Assembly (NCBI GenBank): GCA_947498785.1
Contig: CANMLS010000003.1
Location: 186,001-250,000, forward strand
Source: an uncultured Aquimarina sp.
GTDB lineage: Bacteria; Bacteroidota; Bacteroidia; Flavobacteriales; Flavobacteriaceae
DNA length: 64,000 nt
Direction of reading: 5' to 3'
Shown here: in pieces, positions 46,055-54,631 of the stretch
Position numbering within the stretch: the stretch's first letter is position 1
How the letters are laid out: every line of letters begins with the position of its first letter
The notes under the pieces: model-generated
Databases searched by the model: none
What the model was told of the DNA's origin: nothing
The model's input: only the letters and a program-made list of their open reading frames with translations
Made by a program: the position numbers and the translations under genes

Positions 46055-47059
46055 ATGCAGAATAAACAATTAGTCATTCGAGAATTTTCCAATGATATAC
46101 AGGAGGCCACCGGTATTATTGAGAGTCCGATTTCAGAATTAGGATCAACAGATATATTGATCAAGAATACTTATGTAGGTATTAATGCTTTATACGATCG
46201 AGAATTATATCGAGGTAAAGTACCTTATATTAATATTCAATTCCCATACGTTTTTGGTGTAGAAGCTGTGGGCAATGTTATAGGAATTGGAAAAGATGTA
46301 AAGCACGTTAAAAATGGGGATGCGGTATCCACGGTAAAAGTAGGTACTGCCTACCAGGAATACCAAGTGATTTCAGAATCTGAAGTTATTACAATTCCAG
46401 AAGCCACACCAGAATACTTGACGCTTAATCCTACTGGTGTTTCGGCCTATTTAGCATTAAAAAAAGTAGCAGAACTACAACCCAATGAAGTTATTGCTGT
46501 GTCAGCAGCAGCAGGAGGGTTAGGGCATATCATTGTTCAATTGGCGAAACAAAAAGGATGTCATGTAATCGCTATTTGTGGCACAGAAGAAAAAGAGGTG
46601 CTATTACAAAGCTTAAACTGCTGTGATCACATCATTAATCATAGAAAAGAAGATGTTGAAACTGTTTTAAATACTGAATATGCTTCAAAAATTGATGTTG
46701 CTTTTGATTCGGTTGGTAGACATATGTTTGACTCTTTTTTAAAAAATTTGGCTCCTTTAGGCAGATTAATTGTAAGTGGACTTGCTACCGAAATTAATGA
46801 AGGGAAATTTGAAACTATAAATTCGCCAAGAGTATATGAAAGTATATATTGGAAAGGAGCTTCTGTACGTTGTTTTATGAATCATTTATATAAAAGCGAA
46901 CATCCCGAAGCCAGGAAAATACTTTTTAAACAGTACCAAAAAGGCATACTACAGGCTAAAGTAGATCCAACAGAATTCAAAGGTATTGCCTCCATTATAG
47001 AAGCTTCAAAATACCTATTAGAAGGCAAAAGTTGTGGTAAAGTTGTTGTTTCTCTATAA
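46055..47059 (+). CDS. MDR-family quinone oxidoreductase-like protein
   Basis: 334 residues. N-terminal GroES-like domain (YVGINALYDRELYRGKVPY, VFGVEAVGNVIGIGKD), NADP-binding AVSAAAGGLGHIIVQLAKQKGCHV, and FDSVGRHMFDSFLKNLAPLGRL. No structural zinc Cys cluster, so of the quinone-oxidoreductase (Qor/ZTA1) branch that reduces quinones or alpha,beta-unsaturated carbonyls. Last gene of the rightward unit, with only 10 bases to the convergent ALDH stop; no terminator is visible in that gap. Confidence 0.88.
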   Translation: MQNKQLVIREFSNDIQEATGIIESPISELGSTDILIKNTYVGINALYDRELYRGKVPYINIQFPYVFGVEAVGNVIGIGKDVKHVKNGDAVSTVKVGTAYQEYQVISESEVITIPEATPEYLTLNPTGVSAYLALKKVAELQPNEVIAVSAAAGGLGHIIVQLAKQKGCHVIAICGTEEKEVLLQSLNCCDHIINHRKEDVETVLNTEYASKIDVAFDSVGRHMFDSFLKNLAPLGRLIVSGLATEINEGKFETINSPRVYESIYWKGASVRCFMNHLYKSEHPEARKILFKQYQKGILQAKVDPTEFKGIASIIEASKYLLEGKSCGKVVVSL

Positions 47060-47069
47060 TACCATTCGT

Positions 47070-48488
47070 TTATTGAAATCCACTTTCCTCAAAATCCATC
47101 ATAGTTTCAGGATCTGCCGTTTGGATCAAAAGAGCTTTTTTCCTAAAGAATCGTAAAAAGCCTGAATCGCCCATGCGTGATCCGTTAATACCTGATTCTT
47201 TGAATGAATTCTTTTCGGCATCATACACTTTGTTAGTCAAACTGCCATCATTAATACTAATGGCACCTGCTTCTATCTGGGAAGCCACTTTTAAGGCATT
47301 ATCAATATCGGTAGAGAAAACGGAAGCTGATAATCCATAAATACTATCATTAGCTAAAATAATGGCTTCTTCTTCTGTTATAAACGACATGATAGGAATA
47401 ATAGGTCCAAAGGTTTCTTCGGTCATTACCATCATATCGTGATTTACATGAGTCAATATGGTTGGCCTGCACCATAACCCCCCATCAATATTCTCTACTT
47501 TGCCCCCTGTAATTAAACGTGCACCTTTTTGTATTGCATCATCAATCTGTTGTTGTATTTTTTCAGCTTGTTGGGCAAATATCAATGGTCCCATTTGACC
47601 TTCTTCAGGATTGGTAGTCAAGGTCACTGCTTCTGCTTTTGTAGCGATTTCCTTGACGAATTCGCTATAAACACTTTCAGCTACATAAATACGTTCCAAA
47701 GACTGACACGCCTGTCCAGTTGCACCAACAGCGCTTCTTAAAATACCATCGGTAGCAATTTGTATATCCGCATCTTCCAAAACAATCCCAGGATCTTTTC
47801 CTCCTAATTCCAAAAAAGCAGGAATAAAACGTTCAGCACAAACAGCTCCAATTTTTCTACCTGTTGGAACACTACCTGTAAAACATATTGCATCTACATT
47901 CTGAACAACAGCTTTGCCTGCTTCTGCCCCACCTCGAACCAGTTTTAAAACACCAGTCAATTCAGGTACGGCATTAATACTTTTTTCAAGACCATCCATA
48001 AATCTTGGAGTAACTTCACTAGGCTTCAACAATACTCCACAACCCGCTAATAAAGCAGGTATTGTATCAATTAATGCTAATAATAAAGGAAAGTTCCAAG
48101 GGCTAATAACTCCAACTAGTCCATATGGAATCCATTGTTGATTTATTTTTACTGTATTTGCTGAGATAGATGGTCGCTCAATCGGAGGTGCATATAATTG
48201 TGGAGCGCGAAAGCACCATGCCTGTATTAAGCCCAAGATACCACTAACCTCAATAGTAGCTATTCTCTTTCGAGCAGTATCTATAGCTAATTGATCGGCT
48301 ATTTCTGATTGAAATTCTTTAAAACTATCCAACCATTTTTGTAATACAGCAACACGATCTGTAATTGCCATAGCCTGCCAATTTTTCTGATTACTACGAA
48401 TATCCTCTGCCTTTTTATTGATTGCCTGAAATGAATCTTCAATTAATTCATAATCAAAGACTCCTGTTCTGGGGTTTCTAATTTCCAT
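47070..48488 (-). CDS. NAD(P)-dependent aldehyde dehydrogenase
   Basis: 472 residues. ALDH superfamily: VGVISPWNFPLLLALIDTIP, the G-S-x-P-T-G in CFTGSVPTGRKIG, the catalytic Glu in FLELGGKDPGIVLE and the catalytic Cys in GATGQACQSLERIYV, plus EETFGPIIPI. Cytoplasmic. Oxidises an aldehyde to the acid; in the island this could be the aldehyde left by the HpcH-type aldolase or an amine oxidase. Transcribed leftwards from operator copy 7 as a single gene. Confidence 0.93.
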   Translation of the reverse strand: MEIRNPRTGVFDYELIEDSFQAINKKAEDIRSNQKNWQAMAITDRVAVLQKWLDSFKEFQSEIADQLAIDTARKRIATIEVSGILGLIQAWCFRAPQLYAPPIERPSISANTVKINQQWIPYGLVGVISPWNFPLLLALIDTIPALLAGCGVLLKPSEVTPRFMDGLEKSINAVPELTGVLKLVRGGAEAGKAVVQNVDAICFTGSVPTGRKIGAVCAERFIPAFLELGGKDPGIVLEDADIQIATDGILRSAVGATGQACQSLERIYVAESVYSEFVKEIATKAEAVTLTTNPEEGQMGPLIFAQQAEKIQQQIDDAIQKGARLITGGKVENIDGGLWCRPTILTHVNHDMMVMTEETFGPIIPIMSFITEEEAIILANDSIYGLSASVFSTDIDNALKVASQIEAGAISINDGSLTNKVYDAEKNSFKESGINGSRMGDSGFLRFFRKKALLIQTADPETMMDFEESGFQ

Positions 48489-48588
48489 TGCGTAATTTTA
48501 AGTACTTTACTAAAAATCAAGTAAGCTTGATTATTTATTTATTTATTTCTTTCTTTAAAAATACGAAGTTAATTAAAATTAAAAAAAT

Positions 48589-48624
48589 AGTTAATTAAAT
48601 TAATGATTAACTTTGTTAACTTTT
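48589..48624. promoter_or_regulatory. Island operator, copy 7 (perfect)
   Basis: Hexamers GTTAAT, ATTAAT, ATTAAC, GTTAAC with spacers 3, 1 and 3, in the 233-base divergent gap between ALDH (minus) and the HMG-CoA lyase-like gene (plus). A -7-like TATTTTAG lies about 9 bases beyond its right end. Confidence 0.86.
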
Positions 48625-48721
48625 TTTTGTATTTTAGTACTTTAATTGCTCTAGATGATTAAGTTTCTTTAGAAACAAATCCCTTTTTTCGATTTTAATT
48701 TGATTTATCAAAATAACACAC

Positions 48722-49624
48722 ATGAAAGTAATCCTTGAAGAACAAGGCCTTAGAGATGGACTACAAACACTATCACAGACAATTCCAACTGAAAAAAAAT
48801 TGGAATATCTGGATATGCTCATAGACGCAGGAATCAAAAGAATTCAGATTGCTTCTTTTGTTCATCCCAAGTTAGTACCTCAAATGGCGGATGCAGAAGA
48901 AGTTTGTAAAAAAATAAACCGAAAACCAGGTGTTATTTATAGCGGATTAGTCCTCAATTTAAAAGGTGTAGAACGTGGTATAAAAGCAGGCCTAGATCAT
49001 TTAGCTTGTTCTATTTCGGCAAGCAATACACATAGTCAAAAAAATGCAAGACTCACCTTAGATAAAGCCAAACAGGCATTCAAAGAGATGGTTGCTCTGG
49101 CCAAATTAAACAACGTTACGGTTAGAGGTGGTATTCAATGTGCTTTTGGATGTCGCTATGAAGGAAAAATAAAAGCTTCACATGTGTTGGATATGGTAGA
49201 TCACCATCTAGATTTGGGTATTGATGAACTTGCTCTAGCCGACTCTACAGGAATGGGAAATCCTAAGGAACTTGGAGAGTTAATGCAAAAAGTCATAGAA
49301 AGGGCCAATGGAATTCCGGTAATACTCCATTTGCATAACACTGAAAATAAAGGCTATGTTAATTTGTATGCTGCTCTCGAAGCTGGAGTCCGTATTTTCG
49401 ATACTGCTTTTGGTGGTTTGGGTGGATGTCCTTTTATTAAAAGTGCAACGGGCAATATTGCCACTGAAGATACCACTCACATACTAGCACAACTGGGGTA
49501 TGAAACAGGAATTGATATTCATAAAATAGCACGTATAAGTCATGCAATGGAAGAAACCTTAGGGCATAAATTGCCAGGGCAACTTTATAACTTATTAGAT
49601 ACTAAAAACATCAAAATTATATAA
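48722..49624 (+). CDS. HMG-CoA lyase family protein
   Basis: 300 residues. TIM-barrel HMGL-like lyase: EEQGLRDGLQTLSQTIPTE (start motif with R-D-G-x-Q), IASFVHPKLVPQMAD, ADSTGMGNP, metal-binding H-x-H in VILHLHNTENKGYVN, and the signature GGLGGCPFIKSATGNIATED with the catalytic Cys. It cleaves 3-hydroxy-3-methylacyl-CoA, giving a 2-oxo acid or acetoacetate and an acyl-CoA. Next to LeuCD and a CoA transferase, the better guess here is a citramalyl-CoA-type lyase that yields pyruvate rather than the leucine-pathway enzyme. The LeuC start codon overlaps within 1 base of its stop. Confidence 0.88.
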   Translation: MKVILEEQGLRDGLQTLSQTIPTEKKLEYLDMLIDAGIKRIQIASFVHPKLVPQMADAEEVCKKINRKPGVIYSGLVLNLKGVERGIKAGLDHLACSISASNTHSQKNARLTLDKAKQAFKEMVALAKLNNVTVRGGIQCAFGCRYEGKIKASHVLDMVDHHLDLGIDELALADSTGMGNPKELGELMQKVIERANGIPVILHLHNTENKGYVNLYAALEAGVRIFDTAFGGLGGCPFIKSATGNIATEDTTHILAQLGYETGIDIHKIARISHAMEETLGHKLPGQLYNLLDTKNIKII

Positions 49625-50857
49625 ATGGGACAAACAATTTCAGAAAAAATAATATCAAATCACGTAGGCAAAAAAGTATATGCTGGTGAGCTAGTAGTAA
49701 CCGAAGTTGATGGTGTTATGGCTACTGATACTACAGCTCCTTTAGCAATAAAAGCTTTTAAGGAAATGGGAGGGCAAAAGGTATTTGACCCTAATAAGTT
49801 TGCTCTTATCATTGATCATGCAGCTCCTTCACCAAATGAAAGAATCGCTAATTTGCATAAGTTGATGCGTGATTTTACTAGAGAACAAAACAGTCAATTA
49901 TTTGAGATAGGTGAGGGAATTTGCCATCAGGTCATGGTTGAAAAAGAGTATGTAAAACCAGGGTATATTTTCATTGGTGCTGATTCACACACTCCCACGT
50001 ACGGGGCATTAAACGCCTTTGCATGTGGAGTTGGATCTACAGATTTAGCAGCTGTTATGATGACAGGCAAAATTTGGCTAAAAACCCCACAAACCATTAA
50101 AATTCAATGTAATGGCATACTTCAAAAAGGTGTAACCGCTAAAGATCTTATCCTCTTTCTGGTAGGCAAGATAACAGTTTCTGGAGCCACTTATCAAGCT
50201 ATAGAATTCTGTGGGGAGGCATTTGAAGGGTTAAGCCTTTCTAGTCGAATGACTATTGCCAATATGTCATCAGAAATGGGAGCCAAAACAGGAATCGTAC
50301 ATCCTAACGGACTTCAATTGGATTATAATTATGACGCTATTATTCCTGATGAAGATGCTAGTTATATTAAAACTTTTGAATTTGATATATCAGATCTAGA
50401 ACCTCAGATAAGTGCCCCAGAATCACCTGACAATGTGCATAACATCTCAAATTATGAGGGTACAAAGGTGGATTATGCCTTTATAGGTACCTGCTGCAAT
50501 GGAAGACTGGAAGACTTGGATGTAGCAGCAAAAATTTTAAAAGGAAAAAAAATACATCAAGATACGCGTTTAATTATAGCACCTGCTTCACAAAGTGTGT
50601 TACTAGATGGCATTAGTAATGGTAGCATTACAACCTTAATTGAAGCAGGAGCCTCTCTAATTACCTCAGGGTGTGGCCCCTGTGTAGGAACTCATCAGGG
50701 AGTTCCCGCCGATGGAGAGGTTGTAATATCAGCCGCCAATAGAAATTTTAGAGGAAGAATGGGAAACCCTAATTCTAACATCTATTTAGGAGCTCCTTCA
50801 ACTGTTGCTGCGTCAGCACTTGAAGGTAAAATTACCAACCCAAAAAAATATTTGTAA
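49625..50857 (+). CDS. LeuC/homoaconitase-like large subunit (set B)
   Basis: 410 residues, [4Fe-4S] hydro-lyase. YIFIGADSHTPTYGALNAFACG, FIGTCCNGRLED and SGCGPCVGTHQG (C-x2-C) carry the cluster ligands; RNFRGRMGNPNSNIYLGAPSTVAAS is the usual end. Paralogue of 18910-20178. Coupled by a one-base overlap (TAATG) to its LeuD partner. In the cluster context a hydratase of alkyl-substituted maleate is likely; dimethylmaleate hydratase of nicotinate-fermenting clostridia is a known precedent in this family. Confidence 0.9.
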   Translation: MGQTISEKIISNHVGKKVYAGELVVTEVDGVMATDTTAPLAIKAFKEMGGQKVFDPNKFALIIDHAAPSPNERIANLHKLMRDFTREQNSQLFEIGEGICHQVMVEKEYVKPGYIFIGADSHTPTYGALNAFACGVGSTDLAAVMMTGKIWLKTPQTIKIQCNGILQKGVTAKDLILFLVGKITVSGATYQAIEFCGEAFEGLSLSSRMTIANMSSEMGAKTGIVHPNGLQLDYNYDAIIPDEDASYIKTFEFDISDLEPQISAPESPDNVHNISNYEGTKVDYAFIGTCCNGRLEDLDVAAKILKGKKIHQDTRLIIAPASQSVLLDGISNGSITTLIEAGASLITSGCGPCVGTHQGVPADGEVVISAANRNFRGRMGNPNSNIYLGAPSTVAASALEGKITNPKKYL

Positions 50858-51369
50858 TGAGTGAAAGAATAACAACAAAAATAAAAGCCACTTGTCATGT
50901 ATATGGAGACCATATTGATACAGATCGGATTATCCCTGGTAAGTATACTAAGACATTGGATTTATCCACACTAGCCGATCATGTATTGGAAGACTTAGAT
51001 CCTAATTTTGCCAACATAGTCCAGAAAGGAGATATTTTGGTTGCAGGTACAAACTTTGGTTGTGGCTCATCACGAGAACAAGCTCCTTTGGCTCTAAAAA
51101 AATCAGGAGTAGCAGCTGTAATTGCACAAGATTTTGCTCGTATTTTCTTTAGAAATGCTATTAATATAGGATTACCTGTATTAGAAATTGGTAATCATAA
51201 TATAAAAAAAGGTTCAGAAATTGAACTCGATTTGCGAGAAGGTTTGGTCATTGATCATACTGCTAATATAGAATATAAAGCGACAAAACTCCCTGATATT
51301 ATGTTGGCCATTCTATCGGATGGCGGACTTGTACCGTATTTAAAAAAACATAATAATTATTCCATATAA
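50857..51369 (+). CDS. LeuD-like small subunit (set B)
   Basis: 170 residues. Canonical swivel domain: HIDTDRIIPGKY at residues 19-30 and NFGCGSSREQAPLALK at 66-81, with the catalytic Ser-Arg pair intact, unlike the set A subunit at 17024. AVIAQDFARIFFRNAINIGLPV is also standard. Forms the two-subunit hydro-lyase with the preceding gene. One base before the AhpD-like gene. Confidence 0.92.
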   Translation: MSERITTKIKATCHVYGDHIDTDRIIPGKYTKTLDLSTLADHVLEDLDPNFANIVQKGDILVAGTNFGCGSSREQAPLALKKSGVAAVIAQDFARIFFRNAINIGLPVLEIGNHNIKKGSEIELDLREGLVIDHTANIEYKATKLPDIMLAILSDGGLVPYLKKHNNYSI

Positions 51370-51370
51370 T

Positions 51371-51940
51371 ATGAGTAGAATAGAACCAATTCAAGAATAT
51401 AAGGACAGTACTTTGAGTGCACTCTTTGAGCAAGGTGAAAAATGGATGGGTTTTTTGCCAAACGATGGATTACTAATGGCTCACAAGCCTGAATTACTTA
51501 CTTCATTTTTTGATTTAGCAAAAACAATATATGAAGAAGGAGAAGTAGATAATGGCTTAAAGAGAATGATTGGTCATATTACAAGCCTATCTGCTGGATG
51601 CTCATATTGTAGTGCCCATACTTCTTATGGCGCAGCAAAACAAGGTGTTTCTGAAGAAAAACTGAAAGCCATTTGGCAATTTCAAACTTCTCCTCTCTTT
51701 TCAGAAAAAGAAAAAACAGCATTAAACGTTGCTCTAAAAGCTGGAATGATACCCAATCAGGTCACTGATGAAGACTTCGATATGTTAAAAAAACATTATA
51801 GTAACACGGCCATTGTAGAAATTGTAGGGGTAATATCTCTTTTCGGTTTTTTAAATAGATGGAATAGCACTTTGAATACACAACTAGAGTCAACACCTAG
51901 CAATTTTTATAACAAAATAAAACAAGATAGCGATGGATAG
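51371..51940 (+). CDS. Carboxymuconolactone decarboxylase/AhpD-like protein
   Basis: 189 residues, helical. Redox/proton-relay motif SAGCSYCSAHTSYGA with C77, C80 and H83 in the CMD arrangement C-x2-C-x2-H. VVEIVGVISLFGFLNRWNSTL closes the domain. Members act as peroxidase partners (AhpD) or as decarboxylases of lactones. It overlaps the CoA transferase start by 8 bases. Whether it protects the Fe-S hydratase from peroxide or acts in the pathway is open. Confidence 0.85.
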   Translation: MSRIEPIQEYKDSTLSALFEQGEKWMGFLPNDGLLMAHKPELLTSFFDLAKTIYEEGEVDNGLKRMIGHITSLSAGCSYCSAHTSYGAAKQGVSEEKLKAIWQFQTSPLFSEKEKTALNVALKAGMIPNQVTDEDFDMLKKHYSNTAIVEIVGVISLFGFLNRWNSTLNTQLESTPSNFYNKIKQDSDG

Positions 51941-53114
51941 TATGCCTTTAAAAGGATTAAAAGTATTAGAATTCACTCATGCCGTTATGGGGCCTTGTAC
52001 AGGACTTCTTTTAGCTGACATGGGTGCTGATGTTGTACACGTTGAACCCACAAATGGAGATAATACAAGAAGATTGCAAGGTTTTGGCACGGGTTATTTC
52101 TGGTTCTATAACCGAAACAAAAGGAGTTTAGCTATTAATCTAAAATCAGAAGAAGGTATTGCCGTAATTCATGATTTGGTCAAAGAATATGATATTGTTG
52201 TTGAAAATTTTGGACCAGGTACTATGGATCGTCTTGGTCTTGGTTATGATGCATTAAAAAATTTGAACAAAGGTCTCATCTATTGTTCGTTAAAAGGTTT
52301 TTTAAGTGGGCCTTATGAAAAAAGACATGCAATGGATGAGGTCGTTCAAATGATGGGAGGATTAGCCTATATGACCGGCAGAAAGGGAGATCCTTTGCGA
52401 GCAGGAACTTCGGTAATTGATATTACAGGAGGAATGTTTGGCTACATAGGTATCTTGCAGGCGTTATATGAACGTGAAAAAACTGGTGAAGGAGGTTTTG
52501 TAAAGTCTGCATTATTTGAAACATGTGCCTTTTTAATGGGGCAACACATGGCATATGCTTCTCAGATAGATTATCAAATTCCTCCTATGCCCTCTCGTGT
52601 TAGTGCTTGGTCTATATATAAAGTATTTGATACCAAAGACAATGACAAAGTATTTATTGGTATTATAAGTGAAAAACACTGGGAACGCTTATGTGAAGTT
52701 TTTGAATGGAGTGATTGGGCAACCGATGCCAGATTAGAAACCAATAATCAAAGAATTGATGAAAGAGATTGGTTTTTACCAGCCTTAGATGAACGAGTTA
52801 AGGGCTTTACAAAAAGTGACATCATAGAGCGTTGCGATAAAGGTCATATTCCATTTGCTCCTATAAGTAAACCAGAAGATTTGTTTGAAGACGAACAACT
52901 AAACAAAGGTAATAGTTTGATGGAGGTAACTATGAACGATGGTATCTCAACCATGTTACCAAAGTTCCCTTTGGAGTATAAAGGAACACGTGTAGAAAAA
53001 CGTTTAGATCCTCCTAAAATAGGGGAACATACTAAAGAGGTTCTAAAAAGTTTAAATATTGATGATGATACTATTGCTAAAATGGTGGCAGAAGGTATTA
53101 TAAAAACAGAATAA
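51933..53114 (+). CDS. CaiB/BaiF (family III) CoA transferase
   Basis: 393 residues. LKGLKVLEFTHAVMGPCTGLLLADMGADVVHVEP (given only as the family's start block, residues 6-39), NKRSLAINLKSEEG, ENFGPGTMDRLG, and the likely catalytic Asp D135 in HAMDEVVQMMGGLAYMTG. The family moves CoA between carboxylic acids, for example succinyl-CoA to citramalate or mesaconate. It would prime the hydrated dicarboxylate for the HMG-CoA lyase-like enzyme of the same operon (inference). Confidence 0.92.
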   Translation: MDSMPLKGLKVLEFTHAVMGPCTGLLLADMGADVVHVEPTNGDNTRRLQGFGTGYFWFYNRNKRSLAINLKSEEGIAVIHDLVKEYDIVVENFGPGTMDRLGLGYDALKNLNKGLIYCSLKGFLSGPYEKRHAMDEVVQMMGGLAYMTGRKGDPLRAGTSVIDITGGMFGYIGILQALYEREKTGEGGFVKSALFETCAFLMGQHMAYASQIDYQIPPMPSRVSAWSIYKVFDTKDNDKVFIGIISEKHWERLCEVFEWSDWATDARLETNNQRIDERDWFLPALDERVKGFTKSDIIERCDKGHIPFAPISKPEDLFEDEQLNKGNSLMEVTMNDGISTMLPKFPLEYKGTRVEKRLDPPKIGEHTKEVLKSLNIDDDTIAKMVAEGIIKTE

Positions 53115-53216
53115 AAGACCAATTTCAAACTAATTTTATACACATTATTTGTTCTGGTTACTTTCAACAAAACCAATGCGCAACAAGAAACAAGCTTAAA
53201 AGTAAGAAAGAATACT
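53115..53216 (+). other. Signal-peptide-like leader without start codon
   Basis: Directly after the CoA transferase stop and in frame with the rhodanese gene, the sequence reads KLILYTLFVLVTFNKTNAQQ and then ETSLKVRKNT before the Met at 53217. It looks like a cleavable signal peptide (hydrophobic core, A-Q-Q site), but there is no ATG, GTG or TTG at its beginning. A start lost by a small deletion at the TAA stop is the simplest explanation. Confidence 0.45.
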
Positions 53217-54068
53217 ATGAAAACAACATTTAAACATATTATTGATGCATCAGAACTTTTTGAATTAGTGCATTCAAACCAGGTTATTCTTGTAAATGCC
53301 AGTGGGGGTCCAAACGGACGGTCCGATTATGAAAAACAGCATTTAAATGGCGCTTTTTTTCTTGATTTGAATGAAGACTTATCAGAAATACACGAAGACC
53401 CTGCTCATGGAGGAAGACACCCATTACCGAAAATTGAGGACTTTGCTCAAACCATTTCCAACCTTGGCATGACACCAGATAGCCATGTTGTTGTTTATGA
53501 TGATAAAGGAGGAGCCAATGCATCTGCTCGTTTATGGTGGATGTTAAAAGCCGTTGGTCATGAAAACGTACAGGTTCTAAATGGTGGCATTCAGGAAGCT
53601 AAAAATGCTCAGTTTCCTATAAATTCAGATAAGGTGACGCCTAAAGTTGCTCCATTGTACCCTGTAACCACATGGCTACTTCCACTGATTAATATTGACC
53701 ACGTAGAAAACGTTTCACAGGAGAAAGATTATATGGTTATAGATGTTCGGGCCACGCCTCGCTATAACGGAGAATTTGAGCCAATTGATTCAATAGCAGG
53801 ACATATACCTGGTACTGTAAACGTTCCTTTTTCAGATAATTTAGAGGATAATGGTACATTCAAATCTCCTGAAGTATTAAAAGAAAAGTATACTCAAATA
53901 TTTAAGAACACCCCTAGAGATAACATCATTTTTCATTGTGGTTCAGGTGTAACTGCTTGTCACTCTCTATTAGCGATAGCCCATGCAGGATTGGACATTC
54001 CTAAACTTTATGTAGGTTCTTGGAGTGAATGGAGTAGAAACAACAAAACCGTAATAACAAAAAGCTAA
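53217..54068 (+). CDS. Sulfurtransferase, tandem rhodanese domains
   Basis: 283 residues in two rhodanese repeats. The N-terminal one is inactive (no Cys; VVVYDDKGGANASARLWWML), the C-terminal one has the active loop FHCGSGVTACHS with C241. The C-G-S-G-V-T-A loop is that of 3-mercaptopyruvate or thiosulfate sulfurtransferases. An in-frame leader-like stretch lies upstream without a start codon, so the present product should be cytoplasmic. Its link to the pathway is unclear; sulfur for Fe-S repair of the hydratase or cyanide removal are possibilities. Confidence 0.88.
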   Translation: MKTTFKHIIDASELFELVHSNQVILVNASGGPNGRSDYEKQHLNGAFFLDLNEDLSEIHEDPAHGGRHPLPKIEDFAQTISNLGMTPDSHVVVYDDKGGANASARLWWMLKAVGHENVQVLNGGIQEAKNAQFPINSDKVTPKVAPLYPVTTWLLPLINIDHVENVSQEKDYMVIDVRATPRYNGEFEPIDSIAGHIPGTVNVPFSDNLEDNGTFKSPEVLKEKYTQIFKNTPRDNIIFHCGSGVTACHSLLAIAHAGLDIPKLYVGSWSEWSRNNKTVITKS

Positions 54069-54073
54069 ATACT

Positions 54074-54628
54074 ATGAAAGGTTCAATCATTTTAATAACC
54101 CTCTTTCTGGTGTCGTGCATGCAAGCACCTCAACAAGAAAAGCAACAAGAACCACTTTATAACTATGACGTAGAAGACCGTTTAGAGGAATTGGGCATAG
54201 AGCTTAGTACGCTTAAAATGCCAAAAGGCATTAAAATTTCGTTTGCTGTTAAAGACGGGAGTACCTTATACCTTTCAGGTAATATTCCTTTTTCTCCCAC
54301 AGGTGAAAAATATGTTGGGAAACTGGGTCGTGATCTCACCATTGAAGAAGGATACAAAGCTGCTCGTTTGACTGCAATTAATCAATTGTCTGTACTTAAA
54401 GCAGAACTTGGAGACCTTAATAAAGTAGAAAAAATAATTAAAGTATTAGGCATGGTTAATGCCGAACCTGATTTTAAAGATCACCCAAAAGTAATAAATG
54501 GATTTACAGATTTAATGGTCGAAGTATTTGGAGAACGAGGGATGCATGCCAGGTCTGCAGTTGGTATGAGTTCCATTCCACTAAACGCCGCCTGCGAAAT
54601 AGAAATGATTGTAAAAATTAGAGAATAA
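54074..54628 (+). CDS. RidA (YjgF/YER057c) family lipoprotein
   Basis: 184 residues. Lipobox FLVSC at the end of the signal, so a lipoprotein, which is unusual since RidA proteins are normally cytosolic. The Rid domain: GIKISFAVKDGSTLYLSGNIPF, EEGYKAARLTAINQLSVLKAE, VLGMVNAEPDFKDHPKVING, and the Arg in HARSAVGMSSIPLNAACEIE. Rid proteins hydrolyse imines and enamines or related deamination products. Together with the exported amine oxidases, a periplasmic imine hydrolase would make sense (inference). Confidence 0.88.
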   Translation: MKGSIILITLFLVSCMQAPQQEKQQEPLYNYDVEDRLEELGIELSTLKMPKGIKISFAVKDGSTLYLSGNIPFSPTGEKYVGKLGRDLTIEEGYKAARLTAINQLSVLKAELGDLNKVEKIIKVLGMVNAEPDFKDHPKVINGFTDLMVEVFGERGMHARSAVGMSSIPLNAACEIEMIVKIRE

Positions 54629-54631
54629 GAT

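Noticed and set aside
48722-49624. HMG-CoA lyase as part of leucine degradation
   Set aside because: No methylcrotonyl-CoA carboxylase, isovaleryl-CoA dehydrogenase or methylglutaconyl hydratase nearby; neighbours fit a citramalyl-CoA-type cleavage better. Not excluded.
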